A DNA stretch of 64,000 bases from Gracilariopsis chorda (taxonomy: Eukaryota; Rhodophyta; Florideophyceae; Gracilariales; Gracilariaceae), in assembly GCA_003194525.1 (NCBI GenBank), contig NBIV01000188.1, positions 82,432 to 146,431 on the forward strand, read 5' to 3'. The notes beneath the pieces were generated by a model. That model saw only the letters and a list, made by a program, of their open reading frames with translations, was not told the DNA's origin and ran no database searches. The position numbers were made by a program, and so were the translations under genes. Positions 1-11,127 of this stretch are shown one piece after another. Position 1 is the first letter of the stretch. The number at the start of each line of letters is the position of its first letter.

Positions 1-1
1 C

Positions 2-175
2 GAAAATGAGTGCAATGAAGACAAACTAAACAGCGCAGATGAGCGTAATGATGAAAAAGGCTTTGACATTACTCTTGTACTTTCCGCAGAATACAAAACA
101 CTTGCCACTATTCCCTACTGCAAACGCTGGGTGTCCACCACAGATATTTATATTCCAAAACAAGGAATGGTTTGA
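2..175 (+). CDS. 3' end of an unidentified reading frame (partial)
   Basis: An open frame enters from the left edge and stops with TGA at 173-175 after 57 codons. The visible peptide is acidic at its start and then has the stretch TLATIPYCKRWVST. I recognise no family. It could be the tail of a host gene or of another transposon, since everything to its right is transposon sequence. No start codon is visible. Low certainty that it is a real gene. Confidence 0.25.
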   Translation, partial: ENECNEDKLNSADERNDEKGFDITLVLSAEYKTLATIPYCKRWVSTTDIYIPKQGMV

Positions 176-343
176 AATCTGTTTAACACAACCGGTAGAG
201 AAGCCAGGTTCATGAATTTATTTTCAACCTCTACTTTCATAGAGTTTGTCACGTCATGGGCCTGTTAAGTACTCACAAAGTAAGCGAAAAAGACGTCGAC
301 ATTTATGAAACTTCACGCTTTTTTTGGAATTGAAGTAGCAACT

Positions 344-1928
344 TGTGGTGAGACCAATCGGGTTTCAAGTACCAGTGGGGTCGAGGGCTCGCTCTGAAGT
401 GGGGAATTTGAGTAACCGAAGAGGTATGGCAGCACGAAACCATTACGGCGCAAAATAAACAGACGGGCTTATCGTAACCAATTGGTAGTATTGATAGTAC
501 CGCGCAGACGGGTTATTAAAGCCTATATAGTCTTAGCTAAACCAAGAGGTTGACTGTAGAAACCAGTTGGTACCACACTTAGCCAAGAGGTGCTGGCTTA
601 CCTTAACCATCATTAGTGAGGGAGCACTATACCCATTGTGGGCGCCATCACGGGACGGTGACGCAAGGGGCCAAAAGGTTGTAATAATAAAAGCCAAAAG
701 GGTGCTCTTCGTAGCTAAAAGCCCCAAAACAAGTTGAAAACAGTGGGATCAAAAGAACTAAACCCACTCGATGAAATAAAACAACACTAGGGAGAGCAAG
801 AGGCTCAATCCCCAAATAAAACTTCTTAACTTCTTTGTTGAAACGGCGCGCAACCCAAGAATTATGTCAAGGATCACTAAGGGTCAGACCCTCGGCTTCC
901 GGTCAGACACTCCGGATGTGAAGTGGATTCTGCAGCCTACCTACCTCTGCACTAACCAGAAGCAGGCGCATACAATCCTTACAGGGCTTCCCGAGGAGAG
1001 CTACTAACAGCGGGATATGCTTTCACTCTATACCCAAGCTGGCCCTTTGCAGGAAAGGTTGCACGGCACGTCGCCTGCGGATAGCTTCCCGTCAAGTACT
1101 TCCGTCCGGAAATCACCAGGTCTTTCGACCGACACCGTTATCCGAGCAAAGCTCCGGTGGGGCTCACAGACGACAGAAACACCTTTGGTACACACTACCC
1201 GTCTCCCGTCCACGCCTAAGGCGCTTCAACCGGTCTTAGCGACGGTACTTCCCCACCCTATTGGACAACTAGCGGCATACGCCTCACTAGAAGCCCTTTA
1301 TCCAGTGGCGAACGCCTCACTGGTTGTTAATGATAGTTGAAGTGGCTGAAGGTTGATAGGGGGTGGGGCTTAGATGTTGGTCGATTGTTTTGGTGAGTTC
1401 AGACCGAAGTCCGAAGCTCAGAACCTCTTTTTATAGTGTTTAGAGGCACTACAAACGAGCTAAATACGCATTTCTGCTTGCTAGTTACTCATGTGTGCGT
1501 CTAGGTTACTCCATTGGCTTCTAGAGACCTCTGGAGCTGCACACTAACCAATAATAAAGCGACAATTTGCGCCAGCATCACTAAAATACTGTAGTCTTTG
1601 CTGGGCCAACAAAGCGTGCAATGTGCTAGACACTACTGGAACATTCTACACGTGTGTTCCAGCAATGTCTGGCACATTCCGCAACATTAGCGACCGACAC
1701 CCATCTTAAGGATGAGCGAGGCTCAACCTCAGGTACACTCGGCTACGTGGCATACGTTGGGCCTCGCCGTATTGGCATGGGCCCACACCACAGTAGTGGC
1801 ATGTAACTACCTATCTGAAAAGTAAATTAGTAAACTAATTAGTTAGGTACTCTAACCCAGGTGGCATACTCACCAATAGGTCCAGCGCGCGTTGCACTGC
1901 CCATGTGGTCAGATCCCACTGTATCACA
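344..1928 (-). repeat. 3' LTR of gypsy-1, interrupted by a solo LTR
   Basis: Two blocks, 344-636 and 1700-1928, align in order with the LTR at 10574-11127. On the minus strand the LTR starts TGTGATACAG and ends CCACA, the usual TG...CA form. Without the 1063-bp insertion and its 5-bp duplication the LTR is about 517 bp, against 554 bp for its partner. Many substitutions separate the copies, so the element is old. Confidence 0.85.
637..1699. mobile_element. Solo LTR nested in the gypsy-1 3' LTR
   Basis: Sequence between 637 and 1699 is absent from the partner LTR at 10574-11127. It starts TGTGGGCGCC and ends GACCGACA, so it has TG...CA termini. It is flanked by a 5-bp direct repeat CCCAT at 632-636 and 1700-1704. 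Removing the insert and one CCCAT copy restores collinearity with the other LTR. No coding sequence is recognisable in it. Its sequence resembles neither the gypsy-1 LTR nor the LTR family found at 45799, 47120 and 60597, so it marks a further family. Orientation is unknown. Confidence 0.65.
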
Positions 1929-1930
1929 GA

Positions 1931-1940
1931 CCCCCCTCCT
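1931..1940 (-). promoter_or_regulatory. Polypurine tract of gypsy-1
   Basis: On the minus strand the sequence reads AGGAGGGGGG, followed by TC and then the TG of the 3' LTR. A purine run directly before the 3' LTR is the expected plus-strand DNA priming site. It fixes the orientation of the element as minus. The same tract, with the same spacing, occurs next to the LTR ending at 61509. Confidence 0.7.
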
Positions 1941-2351
1941 ACCGACAGGCACGCGCTCGTGGCTGTACACCGTGGCCCAGCGGCCAGTGTAGGTGAACCA
2001 GTTTGGCGGCAACTCTTGCGTATGGTGCAGGATGCGTAGCCATTTGGTAATCGGGTCAACGGTCGGCCGTGCATCTTCCTGGCGGTAGATCCAGACCCCA
2101 GGGTTCCCACTTGGCCTCAACAACCTATTACACACCCGTTAGGCACTTGCCTCTTTGGAATAGCGCGACCCTTTCCTTAAAGAATGTTCATTTTCGTTCC
2201 TTTCGGTTGACTTCTTCCCGTGGACACGTCCGCGACAGCGAAAATTTTGCCACTTGATTGGCTGACAACTTGAACTTGGGCTGCCCTTTCACGGTTTCGG
2301 TTCCCTGCAATAGACGCCTCTACCTTCGGTCGGTATTACCTATTCGGTCTA

Positions 2352-4985
2352 TTGTGGGTGCGACGTAGGCGCGCTACGCGATTGCCCGTTGGTATTCCTC
2401 CCAATTGGTTAGTGCTGATCCAACACGTCATGCGTCCCCCACCCGAAGAAGTGGTAAACCTTTTGGACTTAGAAGAGCGAGAAGCCTCGCCAGCACACCC
2501 ACCGATTGGTTCTGGGGAGCCACCACCGCGGCGTCATGCTCCTCTCACGCCTACACAGGACATCGATACCAAGGGGGATGGGCCAGATATCCACTCAGGT
2601 CACTCTGAGCGGAGGGAACCACCTTCCACCCTTCGGCGTTTTCTCCGTGCCTCGAGGCCGTTCACCGATGGGTCACAGCCAACAGGCGAAGGGACGGGGA
2701 CTCCTCCAGCGTTCTGAGAACCAGGTGGCGATCCCTATTTAATCACTCCGAACGACTCCCCTCGTCGGTCTCCTTCCTCTTTTCCAACCGGATTTCACAC
2801 AGGCCCAATTGGTTTGTCGTCCGCAATGAACCATCACCCTCGGATGGGTTCTTAAGGGGGCATTTCCAAACGTTTTACTCGGTTCCAATCCCGGTGAGGT
2901 TCACAGACTCCCAGTAGTGGTCGAGGCCGTGGTCGCGGACACCCTTTCGGCTTCTCAGAGCAACTATCCAGACCTGGTTCCGAGTCCTGGGACTTCTCAC
3001 ACCGCTCCGGCAGCTGTTTTGCATATTGGTCAACCTAGTCCGCGTCCTCTTCCCGTTGTTGAAATGTTTCACCGCCAAGGTGGTTATAGAACTGCTCTGG
3101 AGGACATTGATCCCCGCATCTTCGATTCCAATTATTGGCCTATCAATGCCAACGTTCAGGCTCCAGACAAATACCGTTGACCCTCCGGTACCTATGTCAC
3201 TTACAGCCGATTAAATTGCGAGTGCCTAGCGCAGATTCCCACCTATAGGGCTCTTCCACTACCTGGTAGCCGAAACCGGTAGCTCAACCGATCAGCTTTG
3301 TTTGATGCCAAGTGGCTTCATACACTCTTCGTGTATGTTATACCTCCGATGGTTCCGTCTGACCTTCCCTTCGTCAACGGTGCCCAAGAGGTAAATTAAT
3401 TCCGCCGAGTGGTTTTATCCCTACACGATATGGATCCTCATCCTGCAGCCATGCGGTGTCACTTTGACTTGGGTTGCTTCGACAAACCGTTGCATACCAA
3501 CTGGTTTATGGACCGTGAACGGTGGGCTGGGGACTCACCTGACGAGTCCTGCCTTCGTCACCGCCGGACTAACGTGCGGACTATGCACACGTACAACCTA
3601 GTGGAATTCTTCTCGCAAGACAATGCGATGCGCCGTAAGATGCATGTGCCACGACGAAGTTGGTGGGAATACTACGAATTATGCCAGTCCTGGGACGTCC
3701 CAACCCCTCCAGTTTTAGCCTACTTTGGCAGTGCTATTATCGATAGCTCTCCTTTTGCAGGTACCGTTTGTACCATTGCCCTTGCGGAGTTTGCAACCAT
3801 GACGGCTCTTCTATCCTTCCAGTAGGCTCGAGAGGGCGTGACTTGGCTTACTCAGTCTAATGATCTACCTTTCTGGCCCACACTCTGTATCCTGTTGGTC
3901 GTATCTTTCGTATGTCGAAATACCAGTTGGGGATCGTACGCAACGAACTTGGAGCAGAAAAACAGGTAAGAGATACACCGTACTCGGTCTAGGAGCTCAC
4001 CGTCATTTTGAATGTAGCTGAAAACCACTTCTGGAGAGCAGGCCAGCCGTGGACGGTATGGAACCACAAGGAACTCCACGTAGCTACGACGGAGGAGCAG
4101 ATCCTCCTAGGTCGTCATGTCCATCAGGACAATGGGGACCACGAGGACGTTGCTATGCCCCAATCGGTTCTAGAGTCTTCAGCAGTGCCTGGAGCGTCCC
4201 TGTAGTGGCTACTTTACCTACTACGGTCGCGCCTCCTACTAGTCGCGGAACTCCTTCTACTCCAGCTTTTCAGGCTGTTTCCAGTCCATTCCGACCCGTT
4301 CCGGTAATTGGCCCTTTGGTTCCACGCGATTCCGGGCACCTCGACGGTATCGAAAGTGCTTTGCACCGAATCCATCATGGTTGTCTACGGTACTTTAACA
4401 GACCGGGCCCTCCGAATGCCATTGCTGTCGTTGATGCCCTGACCAGTTACCTTCTGGTACTGACACGGCGGGAGGCTCAAAACTATGGCCTCCACCGCTT
4501 CACGGACCAATTCCAGCACGCGCTGTACCAGGCGGTGCTACAATGTGGAAGCTCTTTCCTAGATAATTGACGATACGCCCTCGGCTGGTACTTCTTATAA
4601 CCAACAGGCTGCCTTGGGGCCGGCTAAACCATTCGGTGTTCCAGCTGCGACCACACCAACTGGCTTTCAATTACCAACTTCCACTGGCTTTAATTCCCAT
4701 CCAGGTGTTCCTTGCATGGCCCCAGTCGGTACTGCGCCCCCTTTGGCTCAACCGACGCAGACCCGTCCGTTCTATCTCAATTGTCTCCCACCAATTCCGG
4801 TTACACAGGTTTTACCAGCTGGTCAAGCCAGTCCCTCGACTGGTCCGTCTCCCATGGCAGGTACTCCTGGTGGTAGCTCCAGTGCCGGTGGGTCGGCCGG
4901 TGGCGTACGTGGCCAGGGATGGAATTCGCCAGGGCCTACGTTACTTCTGGGTCGGGGGAGTGGACAGGGCGGCTATGGTACTTGA
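2352..4985 (+). pseudogene. Decayed antisense reading frame of gypsy-1
   Basis: Between the chromodomain and the 3' LTR the minus strand has no recognisable gene, but the plus strand has a chain of open stretches (2352-2717, 2917-3180, 3409-3825, 4049-4570, 4614-4985). The 3409-3825 peptide resembles the intact plus-strand gene at 61560-63167. Both have AMR, then WW, then a PPxLxYxGS motif followed by I, then a hydrophobic helix-like segment. The 4614-4985 stretch is rich in Pro, Gly, Thr and Ser, as is the N-terminus of the intact gene. I infer that both chromoviruses carried an accessory gene antisense to gag-pol. Function unknown. Stops and frameshifts make this copy non-functional. Joining of the pieces is uncertain. 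Confidence 0.55.
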
Positions 4986-5153
4986 TCTCCGTCTGGTTAT
5001 GTTCCTTAAGGTGCGGTTTCTTCGTCGCCTTTGCACAACCTTTTGGGTGACAACATGCATAAATGTATTCTGTTGTTAGCTAAGTTGTTGTTACTTCCTT
5101 TTTAGTTATTCACCCCATAGTATTTCTTCAAAAAGTTCTCCCCTCCCCCATCC

Positions 5154-6811
5154 TTATCGTCCATGCATGGCATAGGCGTTGAGGGATCCAGTTGGTGAGG
5201 TTTCATTTCGTTTGCGCCAATAACTTATGAGGAAGTTATTGGGTATGTGTTGGGGCGCTTCCATGGTGTCATGGAACGCCATCCACCCATACCACCTTAA
5301 ACGGTAACAAATTCCCGATATGGTGACCTCGTGACCAACGATGGAGTCAATGACCACTTCGGTTTCTGTTGGTGCATTTCCAAGAGGTTGTGTTGCCTTC
5401 CATTGTGGTGGTGTTCCATTTCCAATCGGTGAAGCAGCGGGAGCGACCGTAGGGTCGGCGTTTATCGTCCTTGTTCCAATTGGTTTAGTGCTCCCATCGG
5501 GTGAAGGACTAGAGGCCGAGTCCTTGGGAGCTTGTTGTTCTAATTGGGTTGATGGAGCCGGAGCAAGGGTGTTCCATCTAGAATCTCGGTTGGTACGTTG
5601 GTTTTCCGGGCTTTTGTAACCCTACCAAGCGACACGGTGTTCTCTAAACTGCCTTCCAGGATAGTTACTCTGTGGTAGTTTGCTCGTATAACCTCGTAAG
5701 GACCAGTTGACTTTGGCAGTAGCCTGGAATTTATCTCCTCCGCTACGATCCGGTCATCTTTCTCGTCCATCCGGACTGGTGAAGCACCATTTGGTGGGAC
5801 ATCCACGAAACCGTAGTCCCCGACTTCCACTTTGGGAACCCTTTGCACCCTCTGGTCGAAGTACTTCTTGTACCGCTCCTGTGCTGCGGTCATCTTTGAT
5901 GATGCTACTGCAAGGGTTTCCCTCAACCTTCGTAGGTCATTCCTATTCACCTGAGTGGCAGATTGTGTCCCGGAGGCGCGGCGGTTTGCCGAACCAGCTT
6001 GGACAATAATACCGGTAGGGTGACTTGACAAAAACAAATCAAAGGGATTGGTTCCCGTTGAGCGATGTACCTGTAGGTTGTAAGCGTACATCAAGGGCTG
6101 TTCGAACTCAGCCCAATCCGATTGATGTTCAGGTACGTAATGACGCAATCGTTCCACAAATGTTTGGTTAAACCTTTCCACTTTCCCATTGGTCTGGGGG
6201 TGGTACGCCGTCGTAGAATAGTGCTTCAAACCTAACATGGTACAGACTGATTCGAAGAACCTCGAAGCCAGGTTAAGATAATTATCGGTGAGTAGTTAGA
6301 GTGGAGGACCGTACGGATATACCCATTGCTTTAGAAATGCTTCCGCTAGAGCAAGTGAGGTTGTGCTCTTGAGAGGGACTGCCCTTGTGAGCTTCTTAAA
6401 CCGATCAATGACTACCATCACGTACTTATACCCCTTTGTGGTTTCTAAAAATGGTCCCAATTGGTCAATAGCAATGAAATCCAAGGGGCTGGCCGCGAGG
6501 AATAGCTTCATGAATTTACCATGTTTTCGAATACCACCAAGGGTCTTAAAGCATGAGAGGCATGTAGCCACATAGGTATAGACTTACTGAGCTAGCAGGG
6601 GCCAGTAGAAGTCTCTCCTTATGGTGTACTACATTCTTGTACCTCCCGGGTGACCTGCAAACCGGGGCCGGTGAGACAGGTGTAGAACCCTTTGGCGAAG
6701 CGACTTCGGAACGACCTTTTGGAGCAGGCCATCTAAGGTGGATCGCCTGACTAAATAGCCCTCATGGTCCACATCGAACTTTGTATTCTTCCGCTCAACA
6801 AGGTGTAGCAA
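5154..6811 (-). pseudogene. Integrase with C-terminal chromodomain, gypsy-1
   Basis: Reading leftwards, 6811-6629 encodes the HxxxH part of the integrase zinc finger (HLSHRPRFAGHPGG). 6571-6296 encodes the first part of the catalytic core, with the first Asp in FIAIDQLGPF and DRFKK after it. 6238-5540 has HPQTNGKVERFNQT, with the catalytic Glu, followed by the C-terminal domain (VSLGRVTKARK). 5357-5154 encodes a chromodomain (VIDSIVGHEV...YRLRWYGW...APQHIPN). Integrase inserts the cDNA and the chromodomain steers it to marked chromatin. The segments lie in different frames with stops between them, and the second Asp region around 6240-6300 is damaged, so this is a pseudogene. Confidence 0.85.
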
Positions 6812-6819
6812 TCACTTGC

Positions 6820-7330
6820 AATACTTATCGGTTGCTTGCTCTGGAAAGAATTCCTCTTTGGTAATAGGGGATTATTATACTTCCTTCACTGCAAAAACTC
6901 CACTTGGGGCATCGTTTGCGACGATAACCTGACGGAATTCTTCCTTTTCATCTAAGAAAGGTACCTAATTCAGTTTTCCTTCCATTTCCATCCTTAACCA
7001 ATTGGATAGTGAAACACGGAATATCGTCCTCCACTGCCCGGTATTGTTGTTGGTGTATCGGCTTTGCTCCAGGAACCAGGTTGATACGGTGATGCGTGGC
7101 CTTGGTCACCGCTAGGTGGCCTCATCAGATGGCACTGAACGGATCCAATAGGTCGAGGATGTTGTCATTACAAGGTTTCCCTTCGTACCCTATGGTTACA
7201 TGCTTTTTCCAAGTGGTATTTCTGTCCTGTGTCGGTGTTGCTTTGGCATTTACCGTCATAGTTGAGTTCTTGTCTTCCGCAGTTGGCTTCCCCCCATTTC
7301 CCATAGTGGAGTTCTCTGGACTAACTTAAT
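6820..7330 (-). pseudogene. Reverse transcriptase stub of gypsy-1
   Basis: The minus strand near 7040-7110 encodes THHRINLVPGAKPIHQQQYR, the conserved segment just before the fingers of Ty3/gypsy reverse transcriptases. After it comes a short linker and then the region ahead of the integrase zinc finger. The palm with YxDD, the thumb and RNase H, about 1.2 kb in a complete element, are absent. An internal deletion is the simplest explanation. Compare the plus-strand copy at 13600-14500, which keeps these domains. Confidence 0.55.
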
Positions 7331-7511
7331 TGTGTCAGGGTAAATATGCTACCCAGAGCAGGAGATGCGATTCCAACAACGGTGTTTTGGGTAATCTGAC
7401 CATATGGTTGCTGAAGTTGCTTAAGAATACCTGAAAAGCTTGATTCTGTATACTTTCCAAGATTCCGTTCGCCCTTATCGTCATGTGGCGTTCCAATACC
7501 TTATAGTGGCT

Positions 7512-7835
7512 TTATAGTGTTAGCAAACTCGGTCGGTCGCATACCACTTTGGCTACCACTTGGTGCATGGGTTGAATTCGAATGTACTTCGCCAATCGAA
7601 CCTTATTGGGTACTGTAGCCGACGGGGATCCCTGTCTCGGACCTGATGCGGTTCTCGATTTGGGACGACCTATAATGGCGACTCTTGCACCCTTAAGTAA
7701 CAAAACCGTTCTGGTACGAGGCAGAAGTGCCCGGCCATAGTTGTTTATGAACGTACTTCCAAGGGTACAACCCGTTGCCAATTGGTTGATCAGGATAAAC
7801 CTTACCCGGACCTTAAGGTTTCCCAAGGCTACCAT
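7512..7835 (-). pseudogene. Retropepsin-like protease remnant, gypsy-1
   Basis: The peptide has a beta-strand-rich stretch ILINQLATGCTLGSTFINN followed by a basic region with LLPRTRTVLLL. The position between gag and polymerase and the similarity to the protease remnant at 12800-12900 (TNLATSCLLGTIFIDKHV) identify it as the aspartic protease. The usual catalytic D[ST]GA is not intact: the Asp is lost in both copies. Probably dead. Confidence 0.55.
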
Positions 7836-8289
7836 TAGGTCTACACTTACACGGACCGCTAATGATCACTGATTTGCTTCCATCAAAGGGTTTGTGATGG
7901 TACTCGGTCGTACCCTTTCAAAAACGTCTGGGGATAGGAACTTCGCATTAACCAGGTTCGGTCCAGCTCCCGTATTCAAGATGGCGATACATGGAACCAA
8001 ATGGGTAACAGAAAACCCAAGGGCGATGTTTACCTTGTAGTTATCATGCTTCAGAAATCAAACATGCACCGATTGGTCTTCTGCTGCTTCCTCTTCGGAG
8101 ACCACAGGGCGAACATCCATACAAGAACCAGCTGGTGCGGGTTGGCCTTCCGAATTTGACCGGTTGGGATTGGCCTGCGGCCTAACCTTTAGGCGTTTTC
8201 CGCATGTGGTGGTACAGTGGCGGCTTCCTCTGCCATCTCTGCACCGGTGACTGGATTAACCTCTTGATTTCCAAGAGTTTGCTCGTCCT

Positions 8290-10248
8290 GAACCTGTCAG
8301 TTCCCGCCCAATTGGCCAAATGCCACCTGATGGTTATGCTGACGCACCTGCAGGAGAGCTGCTCTAACCGGATGGGCGACATTAGGACTTGTCATAGCCA
8401 AGTGGTGAGATGACTGGCAAACCAAGAAAGAAGATTTCCAGTGGGTGGATCTCTCAACGCCATCCAGGCTCCGTGCATTGGGGTCCTGTTCATCGTTTGG
8501 ACACGCGCCGTATGGTGCGAAGACCACTGACTCCGAGGTGTGGTCCTAGCACTGGTTGTATGGCGAGTAATTGTTGATCAGAGACGGACACCTGCGTGGG
8601 TGGCGTCGACACCTTCGAGGCTGATGTTACCATTGGGGACGTCCAGGCAGATGAAGGAGAGACCGATGCAGTTGCAGGCCCGTTGTGTACCAAATGGACC
8701 GTGGATTCAACTGGTGTGACATCGTGCGCCGTGTCCTCTGAAAATGACAAATAATCCACCTCCAGGATCCTCCGTTTCGGTTTATCCTTGCCAGGCTTGA
8801 CAACCGTGCTGGGCTGTCTTCGACCGGGTCAGTGAGTGTCTCCAAGGTCTTGTGCATATCGCGCGAGCACGTTATAATCCACTTTTCCGTTTGTCGCGAG
8901 GTAGTTTCTCACCTGCGACCTAATAGATTTGTCAATTTTATTGGCTAACGACTTCAACAGCGTGATGCTGAATCCATTACCACACTGGGAGGCTATCGCC
9001 AACAACGACATCGCCAAATCCATTTCGGTTTGTCCTGACGTCTGATGGTAGCCGAGAAGCTCAGCGTAAGCTTCCTGAATAACCTCATCTATCACGTAGG
9101 TTTCTAAAAGGGTAGTTGACGACCTGCGGATAAGTCGAACCATCCTGTTTTGGTCTTAATCGACCGACATGGTATTTCCTTGCATCCTACTATGGAGCAA
9201 GGATCCGGCCTGCTTCTTCAAATAGAACCGAAATAATCACATGTCCGCACCTTCTGAAGGACCGTTCTGGTCACAAGCAATCTTGAACTTTGGAGAAAAT
9301 CAATGATTGCAATGGGATCATCACCTGTGAAGGTAGTATCACCCATTTGGAAACCAAGCCGTTTGTACTGCTTAGTAATCTTCTGAGCCACTTGTGAGGT
9401 ATACTCAGAATCTCGGTGCCGTAACCTGTAGGTCCTATAGTCAACTGCCTTGGCGAACAAGTAGTTCAACGGGGCCGAATACCCTTCAGGTCCGAATCCG
9501 TATCGGACTCATTGTCAAAGGATGAGTCATACCGTTTGGTCTTTCCGTCATAGGTTTTCTTCACCTTCCAACGGTGTTTTTCTTCCTCGTTTTCCTACCT
9601 TCACGGTGCTCGTCATCCTCCGACGGCTCCGTATCGGTACTGTAGTCCGAGGAATCAGTGTCCAACCCACAGCCCTTTCTCCTTCTCCTATTGGTCTTCT
9701 TTTTTCCTTTTGGTCTCCACCGCCGCTCATCCTCCGTGCTTGACTAACAACCACCATCAGGTTCATCTCCTTTGGGTCCTTGCTTGGCTCTACCAGTTGG
9801 TTCCGGAAGTTATATATACCCCAGGCCTCCGTCTACCTGAAGGTCTACCCGTTTCCGAAATGGGTCGGGAAGCTTTTCACCAGTTTATTTAATAGGAAGG
9901 TATGGCTGGATAGCCTACGTGACTGATAAAACCTGTGGGTTACCCTGAGCGGTTGGTGTCATTACCGGGACGGTTTGCGGGCTCTGCGGGGCCACCACTT
10001 GGTGTTCCTACAGACTCCTGTACCATTTGGGCAACATGTTCCCAAGTACTCTGCTCCAGGAATTGGAAAACCAATGCAGGTATTTGTTCGGCCAGCTGGT
10101 GTGTAGCACAGCCAACCACCATCTTGGTAACTGTATCCAAATCCAACTTGGGTAGCACCATCTTATGTTTCTCTATTTCCTTTTCTTTGACCTGTTGGTC
10201 AGATGTGGCACCGCTCCTCAGCCCCACTGGGGACGTGGTCTCTACCAA
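8290..10248 (-). pseudogene. Gag region of gypsy-1
   Basis: Reading leftwards, 10248-9940 gives a start-like peptide with KMVLPKLDLDTVTKMVVG. 9469-9218 contains FTGDDPIAIIDFL, which resembles the capsid start of Ty3/gypsy Gag (F.G.DP...FL). 9143-8829 continues with a helical stretch (AYAELLGYHQTSGQTEMDLA). A highly charged Arg/Lys/Glu segment lies near 9548-9766. Frames change several times. No CCHC zinc knuckle is visible, which is common in chromoviruses but may also reflect decay. Gag would form the virus-like particle. Confidence 0.6.
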
Positions 10249-10550
10249 ATTTGCTACCGGGGGAGCGGCATCCTCTGCCGTCTGCTCCCTTTCGTTGGCA
10301 TAGTCCTATAAGGTAGTTCCTCTCAATAGTTTCTTCGGGTTGTCCAATCTCGGTTCAACGAATCCCTGGGACGCGCCGCCGCCCGTTCCTCAACTCGATG
10401 AACCTCTGGACCTTGTGTTCGGTTGCGACATATCCAATTGGTAGACTGATGGTTCACTAAATCTCTGTCTCGTTATAACCCAACCAAATGGTGTCCAAAA
10501 TACACTTCCCTCCCTAAGTTCTTCTTTCCAAAATTAATAGGTATAATTCC

Positions 10551-10570
10551 ACTTCTACGTCGGGAGACCA
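10551..10570 (-). promoter_or_regulatory. Primer-binding-site candidate of gypsy-1
   Basis: Three bases inside the 5' LTR, the plus strand reads CTACGTCGGGAGACCA and ends in CCA at 10568-10570. This looks like the 3' end of a tRNA: an acceptor strand, a discriminator base, then CCA. The complement on the minus strand begins TGG, as primer-binding sites do. I could not identify the tRNA species. Confidence 0.5.
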
Positions 10571-10573
10571 AAA

Positions 10574-11127
10574 TGTGGTATGACCAATCGGGTGCCCAGT
10601 ACCAGCGGGGTAGTCCGTTTGGAAAACCTTTGGCTGGAGTGCGACGAAGGCTCGACCTGAAGGGTGGGCGTTGGATAACCGAATTGGTGTGGCAACACGA
10701 AACCACTACGGCGCAAGATAAACAGGCGGGCTTACCGTAACCAATTGGTAGTGTTGATACTACTGCGCAGATGGTTAGTAAAGCCTGAATATTCTTAGCT
10801 AAACCAAGAGGTTGACTGTAGAAACCAGTTGGTACCACACTTAGCCAAGAGGGGCTGGCTTACCTTTACCATCCCTGGTGAGGGAGCACTGCACCCACCT
10901 TAAGAGTGAGCGATGCTGAACCTCAGGTGCACTCAGCTACGTGGCATATGTTGAGGCCGGCCCTAGTGGCATGGGCCCACATCACAGTAGCGGGGTGTCA
11001 CTACCTATCTAAAATAATTAAGAAATTACTAAACTAATTAGTTAGGCACTCTAACCCACGTGGCGCACTCACCAATTGGTCCAGCTCGCGTTGCACTGCC
11101 CATGTGGTCAGATCTCACTGTATCACA
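10574..11127 (-). repeat. 5' LTR of gypsy-1
   Basis: This 554-bp copy is uninterrupted. On the minus strand it starts TGTGATACAGTGAGATC and ends CATACCACA. It aligns along its length with 344-636 plus 1700-1928. It contains an AT-rich stretch near 11010-11045 that could hold promoter elements, but no clear TATA box position can be chosen. Confidence 0.85.

Larger units (their letters stand above)
344..11127 (-). mobile_element. Ty3/gypsy chromovirus, degenerate (gypsy-1)
   Basis: A nearly full-length LTR retrotransposon lies on the minus strand. Its 5' LTR is at 10574-11127 and its 3' LTR at 344-1928. Reading leftwards the order is primer-binding site, gag, retropepsin, a stub of reverse transcriptase, integrase, chromodomain, an antisense region, polypurine tract and 3' LTR. 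Every coding segment has frameshifts or stops, and the reverse transcriptase core and RNase H are missing. The element is therefore dead and could only have moved in trans. The five bases outside the two LTRs (caact and cgaat) do not match well, so no clear target duplication is left. Gag-pro-pol order and a chromodomain after integrase are typical of chromoviruses. Confidence 0.85.
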
